Shown: positions 34,731-42,629, counted from the stretch's first letter. The stretch: 58,747 bases of DNA from Roseovarius autotrophicus (GCF_018069895.1 NZ_JAGQDH010000018.1:1-58747); one strand, 5' to 3'. Made by a program: numbers and translations. Notes: generated by a model not told the origin, from the sequence alone.

Positions 34731-35980
34731 TGCTGCTGGGGTGTATTGGCGACGATTTCACTGGCGCCAGTGATCTGGGCAATACGCTGACCAGGGCCGG
34801 AATGCGCTGCGTGCAATATGTCGGCGTGCCCGATGCCCCGGCGGCGGCGGGCGTGGAAGCCGGAATCGTCGCGCTGAAATCCCGCTCGATCCCTGTTGCC
34901 GACGCCGTCGCACAATCGCTGCAGGCGCTGGACTGGCTCAGGGCGCAGGGCTGCCGGCAGTTCCTGTTCAAATACTGTTCGACTTTCGACTCCACGCCCG
35001 AGGGCAATATCGGCCCCGTGGCCGAGGCGCTGGCCGACGCGCTGGACGCGCGGCAGGTCATCTTTTGCCCCGCTTTCCCCGCGATGGGGCGGTCGGTCTA
35101 TCAGGGTCATCTTTTCGTGGGCGACAGGCTTCTGAACGAGTCCGGCATGCAGCACCATCCGCTGACACCGATGACAGACCCGGATATCCGCCGCTGGCTG
35201 TCACGGCAGGCGCGGGGCAGTGTCGGTCTGGTCGATGCGGGCATCGTGCGACAGGGACCGGACGCCATTGCACAGGCACTGGCCGCGCAGGACGCACAGG
35301 GGCATCGGCTGATCGTCACCGACGCGATCACCGACGACGATCTCCTCGCGCTTGGGCGCGCAGTCGCGGAGCAGCCGATCATCACCGGCGGGTCGGGGAT
35401 CGCGATGGGGCTGCCTGCGAATTTCGCAGCGCGGGGCGAACTGGCCGGCTCGGCCGCTGCCTGGCGCGCACAGCCAGGGCCGGCGGTCGTCCTGTCCGGC
35501 TCGTGCTCGCAGGCGACGCGGGATCAGGTCGCCCGCCACAGGGCCGCCCACCCGTCGCGCGAACTGCGGGCCGAAGCGGTCATGGCGGGCGATATCCACG
35601 TGGACGCCCTTGCCGATTGGGCGATGGCGCAAGCCGGCGTGCCGCTGATCTACACTTCGGCGGATCCGGCCCGGGTGGCGGACAGCCAGGCGCGCTTTGG
35701 ACAGGCGGCCATAGCCAGCGCCATCGAGGCGCTCTTTTCCGGGCTTGCCCGCGCGCTGGTGCGACGGGGCTGCACCGGCCTGATCTGCGCCGGAGGCGAG
35801 ACCTCGGGCGCCATCGTGAGCGGGCTCGGCCTTGACACACTCGAGATCGGGCCGGAAATCGCAACGGGCGTCCCCGCGATGCGGGCGCGCCCCGACCTGG
35901 TGCTGGCGCTGAAATCGGGCAATTTCGGCGGCCCCGATTTCTTCATGGATGCCGCAGGTGTTCTGAAGGGCGCGTCATGA
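34730..35980 (+). CDS. otnK: 3-oxo-tetronate kinase (OtnK, four-carbon acid sugar kinase family)
   Basis: 416 residues, normal for the DUF1537 family. CIGDDFTGASDLGNTLTRAG at the N-terminus and FKYCSTFDSTPEGNIG near residue 80 form the substrate-binding half; VVLSGSCSQATRDQ near residue 253 and CAGGETSGAIVSGLG near residue 348 form the nucleotide-binding half. It phosphorylates 3-oxo-tetronate at C4 using ATP. Its substrate comes from OtnI and its product goes to OtnC, both encoded directly downstream. Confidence 0.92.
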   Translation: MLLGCIGDDFTGASDLGNTLTRAGMRCVQYVGVPDAPAAAGVEAGIVALKSRSIPVADAVAQSLQALDWLRAQGCRQFLFKYCSTFDSTPEGNIGPVAEALADALDARQVIFCPAFPAMGRSVYQGHLFVGDRLLNESGMQHHPLTPMTDPDIRRWLSRQARGSVGLVDAGIVRQGPDAIAQALAAQDAQGHRLIVTDAITDDDLLALGRAVAEQPIITGGSGIAMGLPANFAARGELAGSAAAWRAQPGPAVVLSGSCSQATRDQVARHRAAHPSRELRAEAVMAGDIHVDALADWAMAQAGVPLIYTSADPARVADSQARFGQAAIASAIEALFSGLARALVRRGCTGLICAGGETSGAIVSGLGLDTLEIGPEIATGVPAMRARPDLVLALKSGNFGGPDFFMDAAGVLKGAS

Positions 35981-36624
35981 CCGAAGCAAAGCTGCGCGAA
36001 CAGATCTGCCTGCTTGCGAAATCCCTGTTCGACCGTGGATTGACGGGGGGAAGCACCGGCAACATCTCGGCCCGCACGCCCGATAACGGCCTGCTCGTCT
36101 CGCCGACGGGGACCAGCTTCGGGCGGCTCGATCCCGCCCGGCTCAGCCATTTTGACGCCGGGGGGCGGCTGATCGGGGGCGACCCTCCGACCAAGGAGAT
36201 GCCGCTCCATGCCGCCTTCTACGACACGCGCGGCACAGCGGGCGCGGTCGTGCATCTGCACTCCGTCCATTCGGTTGCGCTATCCATGATGCCGGATGTG
36301 GATGCCGACAACTTTCTGCCCGCGCTCACACCGTATTCGATCATGAAGCTCGGCAAGGTGCGGCTCCTTCCTTTCTTCCTGCCTGGCGATCCCGCCATGG
36401 GCGAGGCGGTGCGCGGGCTCGCGGGCAAACGCGCGGCAGTCATGCTGGCCAATCACGGCCCCGTGGTGGCCGGCAAGGATGTCGAGGCCGCCTGTAACGC
36501 CATCGAAGAGCTTGAATATACGGCCCGCCTTACGCTTCTGATGCGCGGGATGGGCGCGCATGGCCTCACAGAGACCCAGGTGCGTGACGTGGTGACGACA
36601 TTCGATGTGGAGTGGGACGATTGA
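35977..36624 (+). CDS. otnC: 3-oxo-tetronate 4-phosphate decarboxylase (OtnC, class II aldolase family)
   Basis: 215 residues, a full class II aldolase/adducin domain. GGSTGNISARTPD near residue 22, LVSPTGTSFGRL, the acidic residue in PTKEMPLHAAFYDTR near residue 70, and VVHLHSVHSVALS near residue 89, whose histidines bind the zinc; NHGPVVAG near residue 158 adds the third ligand region. It decarboxylates 3-oxo-tetronate 4-phosphate to dihydroxyacetone phosphate, which enters glycolysis. Four-base overlap with otnK (ATGA). Confidence 0.9.
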   Translation: MTEAKLREQICLLAKSLFDRGLTGGSTGNISARTPDNGLLVSPTGTSFGRLDPARLSHFDAGGRLIGGDPPTKEMPLHAAFYDTRGTAGAVVHLHSVHSVALSMMPDVDADNFLPALTPYSIMKLGKVRLLPFFLPGDPAMGEAVRGLAGKRAAVMLANHGPVVAGKDVEAACNAIEELEYTARLTLLMRGMGAHGLTETQVRDVVTTFDVEWDD

Positions 36625-37400
36625 GGTTTTCCGCCAACCTGGGTTTCCTCTGGACAGATCACCCCCTGCCGGAGGCGATCAGAGCGGCAAAAGAGGCGGG
36701 TTTCGACGCGGTCGAGCTGCACTGGCCCTATGAGGTGCCTGCGGCCCATGTGGCCGCGGCCTTGCACGAGACGGGTTTGCCGTGCATTGGGCTGAACACC
36801 CGGCGCGGCGATATTGGGGCGGGCGAAAACGGCCTTGCGGCACTTCCCGGCCGCGAGACGGACGCGCGCGCCGCCATCGACGAAGCGCTGTCCTACGGGG
36901 CCGAGATCGGGGCGGGCAACGTGCATGTCATGGCGGGGTTTGCGGCGGGAGCGCAGGCGCTGGCCACGTTCCTGCGCAATCTTGCCTATGCTTGTGAGCG
37001 GGCCGCGCCGCTGGGGATCGGCATTCTGATCGAGCCGCTCAACCGGTATGACGCACCGGGTTATTTCCTGCAAACGACGGATCAGGCAGTGGCGATAATC
37101 GATGAGCTTGGCCATCAATCGCTGCGATTGATGTTCGACTGCTACCATGTGCAACTGACCGAAGGCAATCTGACCCATCGCCTGACCGAACTATTACCAT
37201 ATATCGGCCACATCCAGTTCGCCTCTGTGCCCGACCGGGGGGCACCCGATCATGGCGAGGTCGATTTCAACCATGTCTTTACCGTGATCGAGACGCTGGG
37301 ATACCACCGCCCTCTGGGCGCGGAATACAAGCCCGACGGTGATACGGATGCCTCGCTTTCCTGGCTGCGCAGGAGACGCTCTCCGATATTCCCCGGTTGA
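36621..37400 (+). CDS. otnI: 2-oxo-tetronate isomerase (OtnI, hydroxypyruvate isomerase-like)
   Basis: About 259 residues of the TIM-barrel xylose isomerase-like superfamily. RFSANLGFLWTDHPL at the start, FDAVELHWPYE near residue 32, IEPLNRYDAPGYFLQT near residue 138, LMFDCYHVQLTEGNL near residue 171 and IGHIQFASVPDRGAPDHGE near residue 194 carry the metal-binding glutamate, aspartate and histidine. It converts 2-oxo-tetronate to 3-oxo-tetronate. The start is probably TTG 36621, overlapping the otnC stop, with GGAG eight bases upstream; GTG 36612 is the other option. Last gene of the operon. Confidence 0.9.
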   Translation: MRFSANLGFLWTDHPLPEAIRAAKEAGFDAVELHWPYEVPAAHVAAALHETGLPCIGLNTRRGDIGAGENGLAALPGRETDARAAIDEALSYGAEIGAGNVHVMAGFAAGAQALATFLRNLAYACERAAPLGIGILIEPLNRYDAPGYFLQTTDQAVAIIDELGHQSLRLMFDCYHVQLTEGNLTHRLTELLPYIGHIQFASVPDRGAPDHGEVDFNHVFTVIETLGYHRPLGAEYKPDGDTDASLSWLRRRRSPIFPG

Positions 37401-37977
37401 GTCCTATGTGAACGCCCCCTTTGGCAAGTGTTGATTTCGTCCTTGTGCAATCCTGACATCTCCGGGCCCGGACAGATTGCAGCCAATGAAAGAAGGTCGC
37501 GCCGCGACGACAGGGCGATCTACCGAAGGCTGACGCCCTCCAGATTGCCTGGTTTCAGACGGTAGCGGATAACGTTGCCCTCATGGAGGCCGGCCAACTG
37601 TTCACGAACGTAGGCACGAGCAAACTCCCGATAGCATCACGCCCGGCCCCGGGGTTCTCCCCCACGAAGTCGAGTATATCTTGATCCGATAGGGCCATGA
37701 AACGATATCCCATCAGTGCTAAACGATTATTGCGTTGATACACTTGTACTTTTCGCCGATTCAAATTTTTGTTTCACGCATTTTGCAAGGATACTGAGAT
37801 GCCGGAGGCGGAGGGTCGTTGATCGCTGATGTGAAACACATCCCCCATTGAAAACAAAGATATGCAAGCGTTTGCTGACTTGAGACGATGGCTTCAGTAG
37901 CGGACAGTCACGCCGCATGAGCCGCGGCACCAAGGGGGCGCTTACCCTCAAGGCCCTGTGACTGTTCGGCTTTTCGG
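37401..37977. other. Gap with a frameshifted gene relic
   Basis: 577 bases separating the tetronate operon from scpB. The only coding-like element is the frameshifted fragment at 37520-37699 on the minus strand. An 84-codon frame at 37727-37981 (minus) overlaps the scpB stop by four bases but has poor codon choice and no recognisable motif. AT content rises near 37720-37870. No terminator for the otn operon is obvious. Confidence 0.5.
37520..37699 (-). pseudogene. Small frameshifted gene relic of unknown family
   Basis: From ATG 37699 the frame reads MALSDQDILDFVGENPGAGRDAI, a pattern like the first helices of a winged-helix domain, then loses sense. Shifted by one base, the remaining sequence reads EFARAYVREQLAGLHEGN and on to LKPGNLEGVSLR with a TAG stop at 37520. 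The two halves join into a plausible protein of about 60 residues. One indel near 37628 therefore seems to have broken it. No function can be named. Confidence 0.5.
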
Positions 37978-38613
37978 TCATACAACATCGGCGATCGATC
38001 GTCTGTCACTTATTTGTGGACGCTCGGTCACTATGCCCGAATCTTCCAGCTGCTCGCGGTCCGGAAGGTCACGCAGGCTCTCCAACCCGAAAGCGACGAG
38101 GAACTGCTCGGTGGTGACGAAGGTATAAGGTGCGCCGCGACGCGGTGCGCGCGGTCCGGTCGCGATCAGGTTTCGGGCGGCAAGCCGCCCGATCAGGTCG
38201 CGGCTGATCTCACGCCCGAAGATGTCCTCGAGCCCGTCGCGGGTGATCGGCTGGTGATAGGCAATGGCGGCCAGAACCGCGACGTCGAACTCGTTCAGGT
38301 CCAGCAACTGGTCGCCCACATCCGCCGCCACTCGGATCGCGGGCGCGTAGGCGGCCCGCGTCCGGAACATCCAGCCGTCGGCCACCTTGGCAATCTCGAA
38401 CGCCCGCCCCTCCAGATCGGCGGCCAGGTCCTCGACCAGCAGATCGACCGAGACCTCCTGCCCCACTATCCGCGACAGATCCTCGCGAGCGACTGGCGTG
38501 GCGGAGGCAAAGAGCACCGCCTCGATCCGGCACATCCATTCACGCCAGCGCAGGTCCGGTGGCAGGTCGAGCAACTCGCGATCAAGTTCAGGTTCGGATC
38601 GGCCCTTGGCCAT
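37978..38613 (-). CDS. scpB: ScpB-like SMC-complex subunit, plasmid-borne
   Basis: About 211 residues, the usual ScpB length. WREWMCRIEAVLFASATPVAREDLSRIVG near residue 24 is the first winged helix and LDLNEFDVAVLAAIAYHQPITRDGLEDIFG near residue 105 the second, followed by RGAPYTFVTTEQFLVAFGLESLRDLP. Chromosomal ScpB pairs with the kleisin ScpA and the SMC ATPase in chromosome organisation. Here no scpA or smc is present; instead a DUF1403 gene lies immediately upstream. ATG 38613 follows the DUF1403 stop by two bases, with GTG 38619 (overlapping it) as the alternative, so the two are coupled. Confidence 0.88.
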   Translation of the reverse strand: MAKGRSEPELDRELLDLPPDLRWREWMCRIEAVLFASATPVAREDLSRIVGQEVSVDLLVEDLAADLEGRAFEIAKVADGWMFRTRAAYAPAIRVAADVGDQLLDLNEFDVAVLAAIAYHQPITRDGLEDIFGREISRDLIGRLAARNLIATGPRAPRRGAPYTFVTTEQFLVAFGLESLRDLPDREQLEDSGIVTERPQISDRRSIADVV

Positions 38614-38615
38614 GC

Positions 38616-39500
38616 TCACACCCCGTAGAGCCGGAAGGTGTCGCGCCCGGTCAGCTCGCGGATCGCGCCAAGCGTCACCAGCCGATCGCAGAGCCGCCGC
38701 GCGGCCCGGTCCGGCAAAGGCAGGGCGGCGGGCGCCACCGCATCGCGTGTCAGGAACATCTCGACCGCCTCCCCTGCTCCCTTGGCCCGCAGTTTCGGCG
38801 CGACCGCTTTCAGATGCGCGGCCCGACGCGCAAGGTCGGTCGCCAGATGCACGGCCTCAAGGACCGAGGCGGTCACAGCCCGATGACAGGCCAGACGCAG
38901 ATCGTCGCCGCGCTTGCGCAGATCGGCGCGTTTCAACCCGGCGGCCAGCAGCGGCACCAGGTGATTCCAGCCGAGCGCCTGCGCCAGGGCGGCGTCCGCG
39001 AGGATCAGTGCGGTCACCTCCGCACGGGGCATCTCCGTCAGAACGGCCTCCAGCACCATTGTGGCGCGGGTCACCGGCGCTGGCCGCCCCGCGTCGAGCC
39101 AGCCCGCGATCTGCACTGCCAAATGCATCTGCAAGGCTCGGTGCAAGGCTTTCACCGAAACCGGCCGCTCCACCGCGCGCCGCCAGGCAAGGCAGGTTTC
39201 CCCCGCGGGTCCCGGCAGGTCGCCAGGCCGCAGCAGATGCATGACATCGCGCAACTCCCCTGCTCGCTCCTGCCGGCCCGAAAACGCGACACACGCCTCT
39301 GCCGCCCGCAGCGCCAGCCGCTCTCGCAACACGGCGCAGGGGACGTCATCGCGCTGCAACACAAGATGCAGATGGCTTAGAACCGCGCCCGACAAAAACG
39401 CCACATCTTCAAGAGCTTCAGGGCGCGCAGAAGTGACCCAGGAGGGTATCCTGGATATTGTGTCGAAGTCGTCCGCAGGATCGTGATGGGCATAGGTCAT
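38616..39500 (-). CDS. DUF1403 family protein
   Basis: 294 residues, mostly alpha-helical and arginine/alanine-rich, with no signal peptide or membrane segment. The C-terminal 40 residues (LPDRAARRLCDRLVTLGAIREL then FRLYG) look like a winged helix-turn-helix. DUF1403 proteins occur mainly on alphaproteobacterial plasmids beside ScpB-like genes and integrases, as here; the function is not established. In chromosomes the gene preceding scpB is scpA, whose product also ends in a winged helix, so DUF1403 may play the kleisin-like part. That is inference. Confidence 0.82.
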   Translation of the reverse strand: MTYAHHDPADDFDTISRIPSWVTSARPEALEDVAFLSGAVLSHLHLVLQRDDVPCAVLRERLALRAAEACVAFSGRQERAGELRDVMHLLRPGDLPGPAGETCLAWRRAVERPVSVKALHRALQMHLAVQIAGWLDAGRPAPVTRATMVLEAVLTEMPRAEVTALILADAALAQALGWNHLVPLLAAGLKRADLRKRGDDLRLACHRAVTASVLEAVHLATDLARRAAHLKAVAPKLRAKGAGEAVEMFLTRDAVAPAALPLPDRAARRLCDRLVTLGAIRELTGRDTFRLYGV

Positions 39501-39574
39501 GCCCCGGCACTATATTAACGCGGCGCTTTTTTCCAGAAAATAGAACCAAACCGCCCCTCTTTGGTGTCTTCCAT

Positions 39575-39605
39575 TATGTCCAATAAGTTTGCATTATCGG
39601 ATATA
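39575..39605. promoter_or_regulatory. Imperfect AT-rich palindrome upstream of DUF1403-scpB
   Basis: TATGTCCAATAA (39575-39586) and TTATCGGATATA (39594-39605) are reverse complements at 10 of 12 positions, seven bases apart. It lies 75 bases upstream of the DUF1403 start in a short AT-rich gap and could be an operator or a protein-loading site. Confidence 0.4.
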
Positions 39606-39678
39606 AAAGAATACGCTCTGTCACATGTCAGAAATCACCGAGAAATCGCGTTCAGCGGTGCCCGGCCAGCGCTGCTGG

Positions 39679-39972
39679 TCAAACCCCGTCGATCAGGATG
39701 TCCAACGCGCGCTTCAATGCGGCGCGCTGGTCGATCAGCGACCCAACCCGGTCTCGCAGCTCAGCGCCGGGGACGGCCACCAATTCCTGAACGCGCACGA
39801 TCCACGCCGCTCCGTCAAGTTCGACGACAGGTGTGAGGCCCGGAAAGGCGGTATATCGGCCCGCCTCGCGCAAGGGGGCCACGATGCGCGACGCCTCGAT
39901 GCCGATCAGGTTGGTTTGAAGATCCACGACGAGTTGCCCGCCGTTCAGGCGAAAAAGATCGAATTGTGCCAT
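39679..39972 (-). CDS. ccdB: CcdB-family toxin
   Basis: 97 residues, near the 101 of F-plasmid CcdB. AQFDLFRLNGGQLVVDLQTNLI opens with the N-terminal strand of the family, followed by RIVAPLREAG and the TPVVELDGAAWIV strands, and the C-terminal helix ALKRALDILIDG. CcdB poisons DNA gyrase when its antitoxin decays, so plasmid-free cells die. It follows ccdA by twelve bases on the same strand. Confidence 0.88.
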   Translation of the reverse strand: MAQFDLFRLNGGQLVVDLQTNLIGIEASRIVAPLREAGRYTAFPGLTPVVELDGAAWIVRVQELVAVPGAELRDRVGSLIDQRAALKRALDILIDGV

Positions 39973-39984
39973 CCTGTCGCCGCC

Positions 39985-40206
39985 TCAGAAGCTTCGGAAG
40001 CCCGAGAGGGGCAAGCCTTCTTTGGCAACCTCCTCGGCATAGGCGTTGATCGCGGGCTGGTTCTCCGTGCGCCAAAGGCGATTGCGTTCGACCTTGGCCG
40101 CTTCGATGATCGCGGCCTCGGCCAAACGCGACATGTTGAGGCCGAGCGACCGAGCCGTTTCGGCGACATCGGCATCCAGAGTCAGATTGACCTTCACGCG
40201 ACCCAT
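39985..40206 (-). CDS. ccdA: CcdA-family antitoxin
   Basis: 73 residues. RVKVNLTLDADVAETARSLG is the ribbon-helix-helix DNA-binding start and ERNRLWRTENQPAINAYAEEV the C-terminal toxin-binding part, the usual CcdA layout. GGGAGG lies before ATG 40206. It neutralises CcdB and should repress the pair. It is divergent from the integrase with only 22 bases between the start codons, so the two promoters must overlap. Confidence 0.88.
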   Translation of the reverse strand: MGRVKVNLTLDADVAETARSLGLNMSRLAEAAIIEAAKVERNRLWRTENQPAINAYAEEVAKEGLPLSGFRSF

Positions 40207-40228
40207 CGTAACCTCCCGGAGAATGCGT

Positions 40229-41287
40229 ATGTCTGAGGAGTATAATTCAAGTACGACTTCCGAACAGGATCAGACAAGCCACATCGCCATGCCTGCCCAT
40301 GTGGCTGGCTCCGGCAATCTTGATCGGCTCGTCGATACCGCTCGCGATTACGCGCGCGCCGCTACGTCGGAGAACACCTTGAAAGCCTACGCGAAAGACT
40401 GGGCACATTTCACCCGCTGGTGCCGGATAAAGGGTGCGGATCCCCTGCCCTCGTCGCCCGAGATGATCGGGCTTTATTTGGCCGATATGGCCTCCGGGTC
40501 GGGTCCCTCTCCTGCCCTACTGGTTTCGACAATCGAGCGCCGCCTGTCCGGCCTTGCCTGGAACTACGCGCAACGGGGTTTCACTCTCGACCGCAAGAAC
40601 CGTCACATCGCCACGGTGCTGGCCGGGATCAAGCGCAGGCACGCGCGCCCGCCGGTGCAGAAGGAAGCGATCCTGGCCGAGGATCTCCTCGCGATGGTCT
40701 CCACCCTGCCTTTCGACCTGCGTGGGCTCAGGGATCGGGCGATCCTGCTTCTGGGTTATGCCGGTGGTTTGCGGCGCTCCGAGATCGTCAGCCTTGATGT
40801 CCACAAGGACGACACGCCGGACAGTGGCGGCTGGATCGACATCATTGAGAAAGGCGCGCTGCTGACGCTGAACGCGAAGACCGGCTGGCGCGAGGTCGAG
40901 GTGGGTCGGGGCTCGTCGGACCAAACCTGCCCCGTGCACGCGCTGGAGCAGTGGCTGCATTTTGCAAAGATCGACTTCGGCCCGGTTTTCGTCGGCACCT
41001 CGCGGGATGGCAAACGTGCTTCCGAGACGCGGCTAAACGACAAGCACGTTGTGCGACTGATCAAGCGAACAGTGCTGGACGCCGGCATCCGCTCAGAGCT
41101 GCCCGAGAAGGAGCGACTGGCGTTGTTTTCAGGGCATTCATTGCGCGCCGGTCTCGCCAGCTCTGCCGAAGTCGACGAGCGCTACGTGCAGAAACACCTC
41201 GGACACGCCTCTGTCGAGATGACCCGCCGCTACCAGCGCCGCCGTGATCGGTTCCGGGTAAATCTCACAAGGGCTGCGGGGCTGTGA
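40229..41287 (+). CDS. Tyrosine recombinase/integrase
   Basis: 352 residues from ATG 40229 (GGAG about eight bases upstream). The N-terminal SAM-like core-binding domain spans about residues 25-130, the catalytic domain follows: Arg in GYAGGLRRSEIVSL near residue 190, the HSLRAGLA box near residue 305, and GHASVEMTRRYQRR with the nucleophilic tyrosine near residue 334. Such plasmid-borne enzymes resolve multimers or insert mobile DNA. A shrunken relic of a close paralogue lies at 42990-43199. No attachment repeats were recognised. Confidence 0.92.
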   Translation: MSEEYNSSTTSEQDQTSHIAMPAHVAGSGNLDRLVDTARDYARAATSENTLKAYAKDWAHFTRWCRIKGADPLPSSPEMIGLYLADMASGSGPSPALLVSTIERRLSGLAWNYAQRGFTLDRKNRHIATVLAGIKRRHARPPVQKEAILAEDLLAMVSTLPFDLRGLRDRAILLLGYAGGLRRSEIVSLDVHKDDTPDSGGWIDIIEKGALLTLNAKTGWREVEVGRGSSDQTCPVHALEQWLHFAKIDFGPVFVGTSRDGKRASETRLNDKHVVRLIKRTVLDAGIRSELPEKERLALFSGHSLRAGLASSAEVDERYVQKHLGHASVEMTRRYQRRRDRFRVNLTRAAGL

Positions 41288-41321
41288 ACCACCACATCTC
41301 ATGAATATCGGCGCTCGTCAC

Positions 41322-41351
41322 TTGATCGATGCCTTAGGAATCCCATATGAT
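41322..41351 (+). promoter_or_regulatory. Probable promoter of the vapBC-type operon
   Basis: TTGATC (41322-41327) and TATGAT (41346-41351) are fair -35 and -10 hexamers separated by 18 bases, 31 bases upstream of the antitoxin start at 41382. Confidence 0.45.
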
Positions 41352-41381
41352 GCGTGATGATTGATGCACGACAGGAAATCC

Positions 41382-41609
41382 ATGCGAACCACTCTCTCTC
41401 TGGATGACGATGTTCTGCTCGCGGCGAAGGCCATTGCGGGGCAGCAGGGCCGGACCCTCGGCGAGGTCGTCTCCGAGCTTGCGCGGCGATCTTTGCAACG
41501 ACCCGTCTCCCGCGCCGAGCGCAACGGCATTCCGCTTCTGGCGTCGCGCCCGGACGCAGCCCCTGTCACGCTGGACATGGTAAACGCGCTTCGCGATGAG
41601 GCACCGTGA
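41382..41609 (+). CDS. VapB-like antitoxin
   Basis: 75 residues from ATG 41382 (AGGA upstream). RTTLSLDDDVLLAAKAIAGQQG is a ribbon-helix-helix DNA-binding module, followed by LGEVVSELARRSLQ, and the C-terminal RNGIPLLASRPDAAPVT segment should wrap the toxin. Stop and toxin start overlap (GTGA). It would neutralise the PIN-domain toxin that follows and repress their promoter. Confidence 0.85.
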   Translation: MRTTLSLDDDVLLAAKAIAGQQGRTLGEVVSELARRSLQRPVSRAERNGIPLLASRPDAAPVTLDMVNALRDEAP

Positions 41610-42052
41610 CCTATCTTCTCGATGTCAACGTCCTGATCGCCCTGATCGATCCCGCGCATGTCGCACATGACGATGCGCATGCCTGGTTCGCCAGCACTGG
41701 CCGGCATGCCTGGGCGACCTGTCCCATCACGGAAAACGGCGTCCTTCGCATTGTCGGAAATCCCAAATATCCGAACTCGCCGGGCTCGCCGGCCGTCGTC
41801 TCGGATATCGTCCAGAAGCTGCGCGGTCTTCCCGGCCACACCTTCTGGGCCGAAGACTTCAGCCTGGTCGGGTCCGACATCATAGATCCCGCACGTATCC
41901 TGACCGCGGCGCAGGTCACAGACACCTATCTGCTGGCCCTCGCTAGCCACCGCAGCGGCCTGCTGGCAACCTTCGATCGTCGGCTCTCTGTGGAAGCCGT
42001 CAAGGAGGGCAAGACAGCGCTTCACCTCATCCCCAGCGGAAAGCGGGCGTGA
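41606..42052 (+). CDS. VapC-like PIN-domain ribonuclease toxin
   Basis: 148 residues starting with GTG 41606. YLLDVNVLIALIDPAHVAHD gives the first catalytic aspartates, TCPITENGVLRIV the conserved glutamate, and TDTYLLALASHRSGLLATFDRRL the last acidic cluster of the PIN fold. Such toxins cut RNA (often initiator tRNA or rRNA). It overlaps its antitoxin gene by four bases. The length fits the TTHA-type VapC family. Confidence 0.88.
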   Translation: MTYLLDVNVLIALIDPAHVAHDDAHAWFASTGRHAWATCPITENGVLRIVGNPKYPNSPGSPAVVSDIVQKLRGLPGHTFWAEDFSLVGSDIIDPARILTAAQVTDTYLLALASHRSGLLATFDRRLSVEAVKEGKTALHLIPSGKRA

Positions 42053-42130
42053 CCTAATGACCTGCACGAAAAGCACCACATTGGGTCTGATGCCGGAGGG
42101 GACAGAATATACGCTGATTTTGGATCCTGC

Positions 42131-42202
42131 ACGCTGTAGAATTCTGTAGATAGTTGGCCTTGAGACCGAGAAGAGTTCGGCGAGATCGCTGACCCTATCG
42201 AC
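42131..42202 (-). pseudogene. C-terminal remnant of a serine recombinase
   Basis: The minus strand reads VDRVSDLAELFSVSRPTIYRILQR, the helix-turn-helix end of Hin/Tn3-type resolvases. The catalytic domain is missing; upstream is only a short open stretch that runs into the second vapC gene. It is what is left of a resolvase or invertase gene, probably from a transposon lost from this spot. Confidence 0.65.
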
Positions 42203-42227
42203 ACCGCATCCCCGCAGGGCATTCAGT

Positions 42228-42629
42228 CTAGAATGGATTCTCCAACACAGCACCAGTCGGAGCAAAGTCATTGATGTTCCCGGTCACGACGATCGCGCCA
42301 TGGCGTAGCGCCGACGCGGCTATCATCAGATCGGCACCGTTATGGCCGATCTCGGCCGAGAGCCGTCCCCAAATGCGCGCATCCTCGGCCTCGAAGGCAA
42401 GCAGCCGGTCCGAGAACAGCAAAACCGTCCGATCGAGCCAGATGCGGAGATCGCTGGCGAACGCAGGGTCGCGGGTCTCTTGCTGGCGAATGCCTCGCTC
42501 GACTTCGCCCAGCGTGATGACACTCAGGAAAAGATCCTGCTCAGCCTTTCCACGCAACCACGCGGCCACCTGGGGAGCACGGTCCGGACGACGCACGGCC
42601 GAGATGACGTTGGTGTCGAGAATGTACAT
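42228..42629 (-). CDS. Second VapC-like PIN-domain toxin
   Basis: 133 residues. YILDTNVISAVRRPDRAPQVAAWL supplies the first aspartate, LSVITLGEVERGIRQQETRDPAF the glutamate, and the C-terminal GADLMIAASALRHGAIVVTGNINDFAPTGA the final aspartates, a complete FitB/VapC active site. Its ATG shares one base with the stop of the Phd/YefM-type antitoxin. It is unrelated in detail to the VapC at 41606 and uses another antitoxin class. Confidence 0.9.
   Translation of the reverse strand: MYILDTNVISAVRRPDRAPQVAAWLRGKAEQDLFLSVITLGEVERGIRQQETRDPAFASDLRIWLDRTVLLFSDRLLAFEAEDARIWGRLSAEIGHNGADLMIAASALRHGAIVVTGNINDFAPTGAVLENPF

Noticed and set aside
37727..37981. 84-codon frame overlapping the scpB stop by four bases
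   Set aside because: Position suggests coupling, but composition is unlike the plasmid's genes and no motif is visible. Kept as part of the gap description.
40241..40246. TATAAT on the plus strand as an integrase promoter
   Set aside because: It lies after the best integrase start codon (40229) and has no matching -35 sequence.
41318..42271. 317-codon minus-strand frame
   Set aside because: Only its first quarter resembles a resolvase tail; the rest is antisense to the vapBC pair. Reported as a relic instead.
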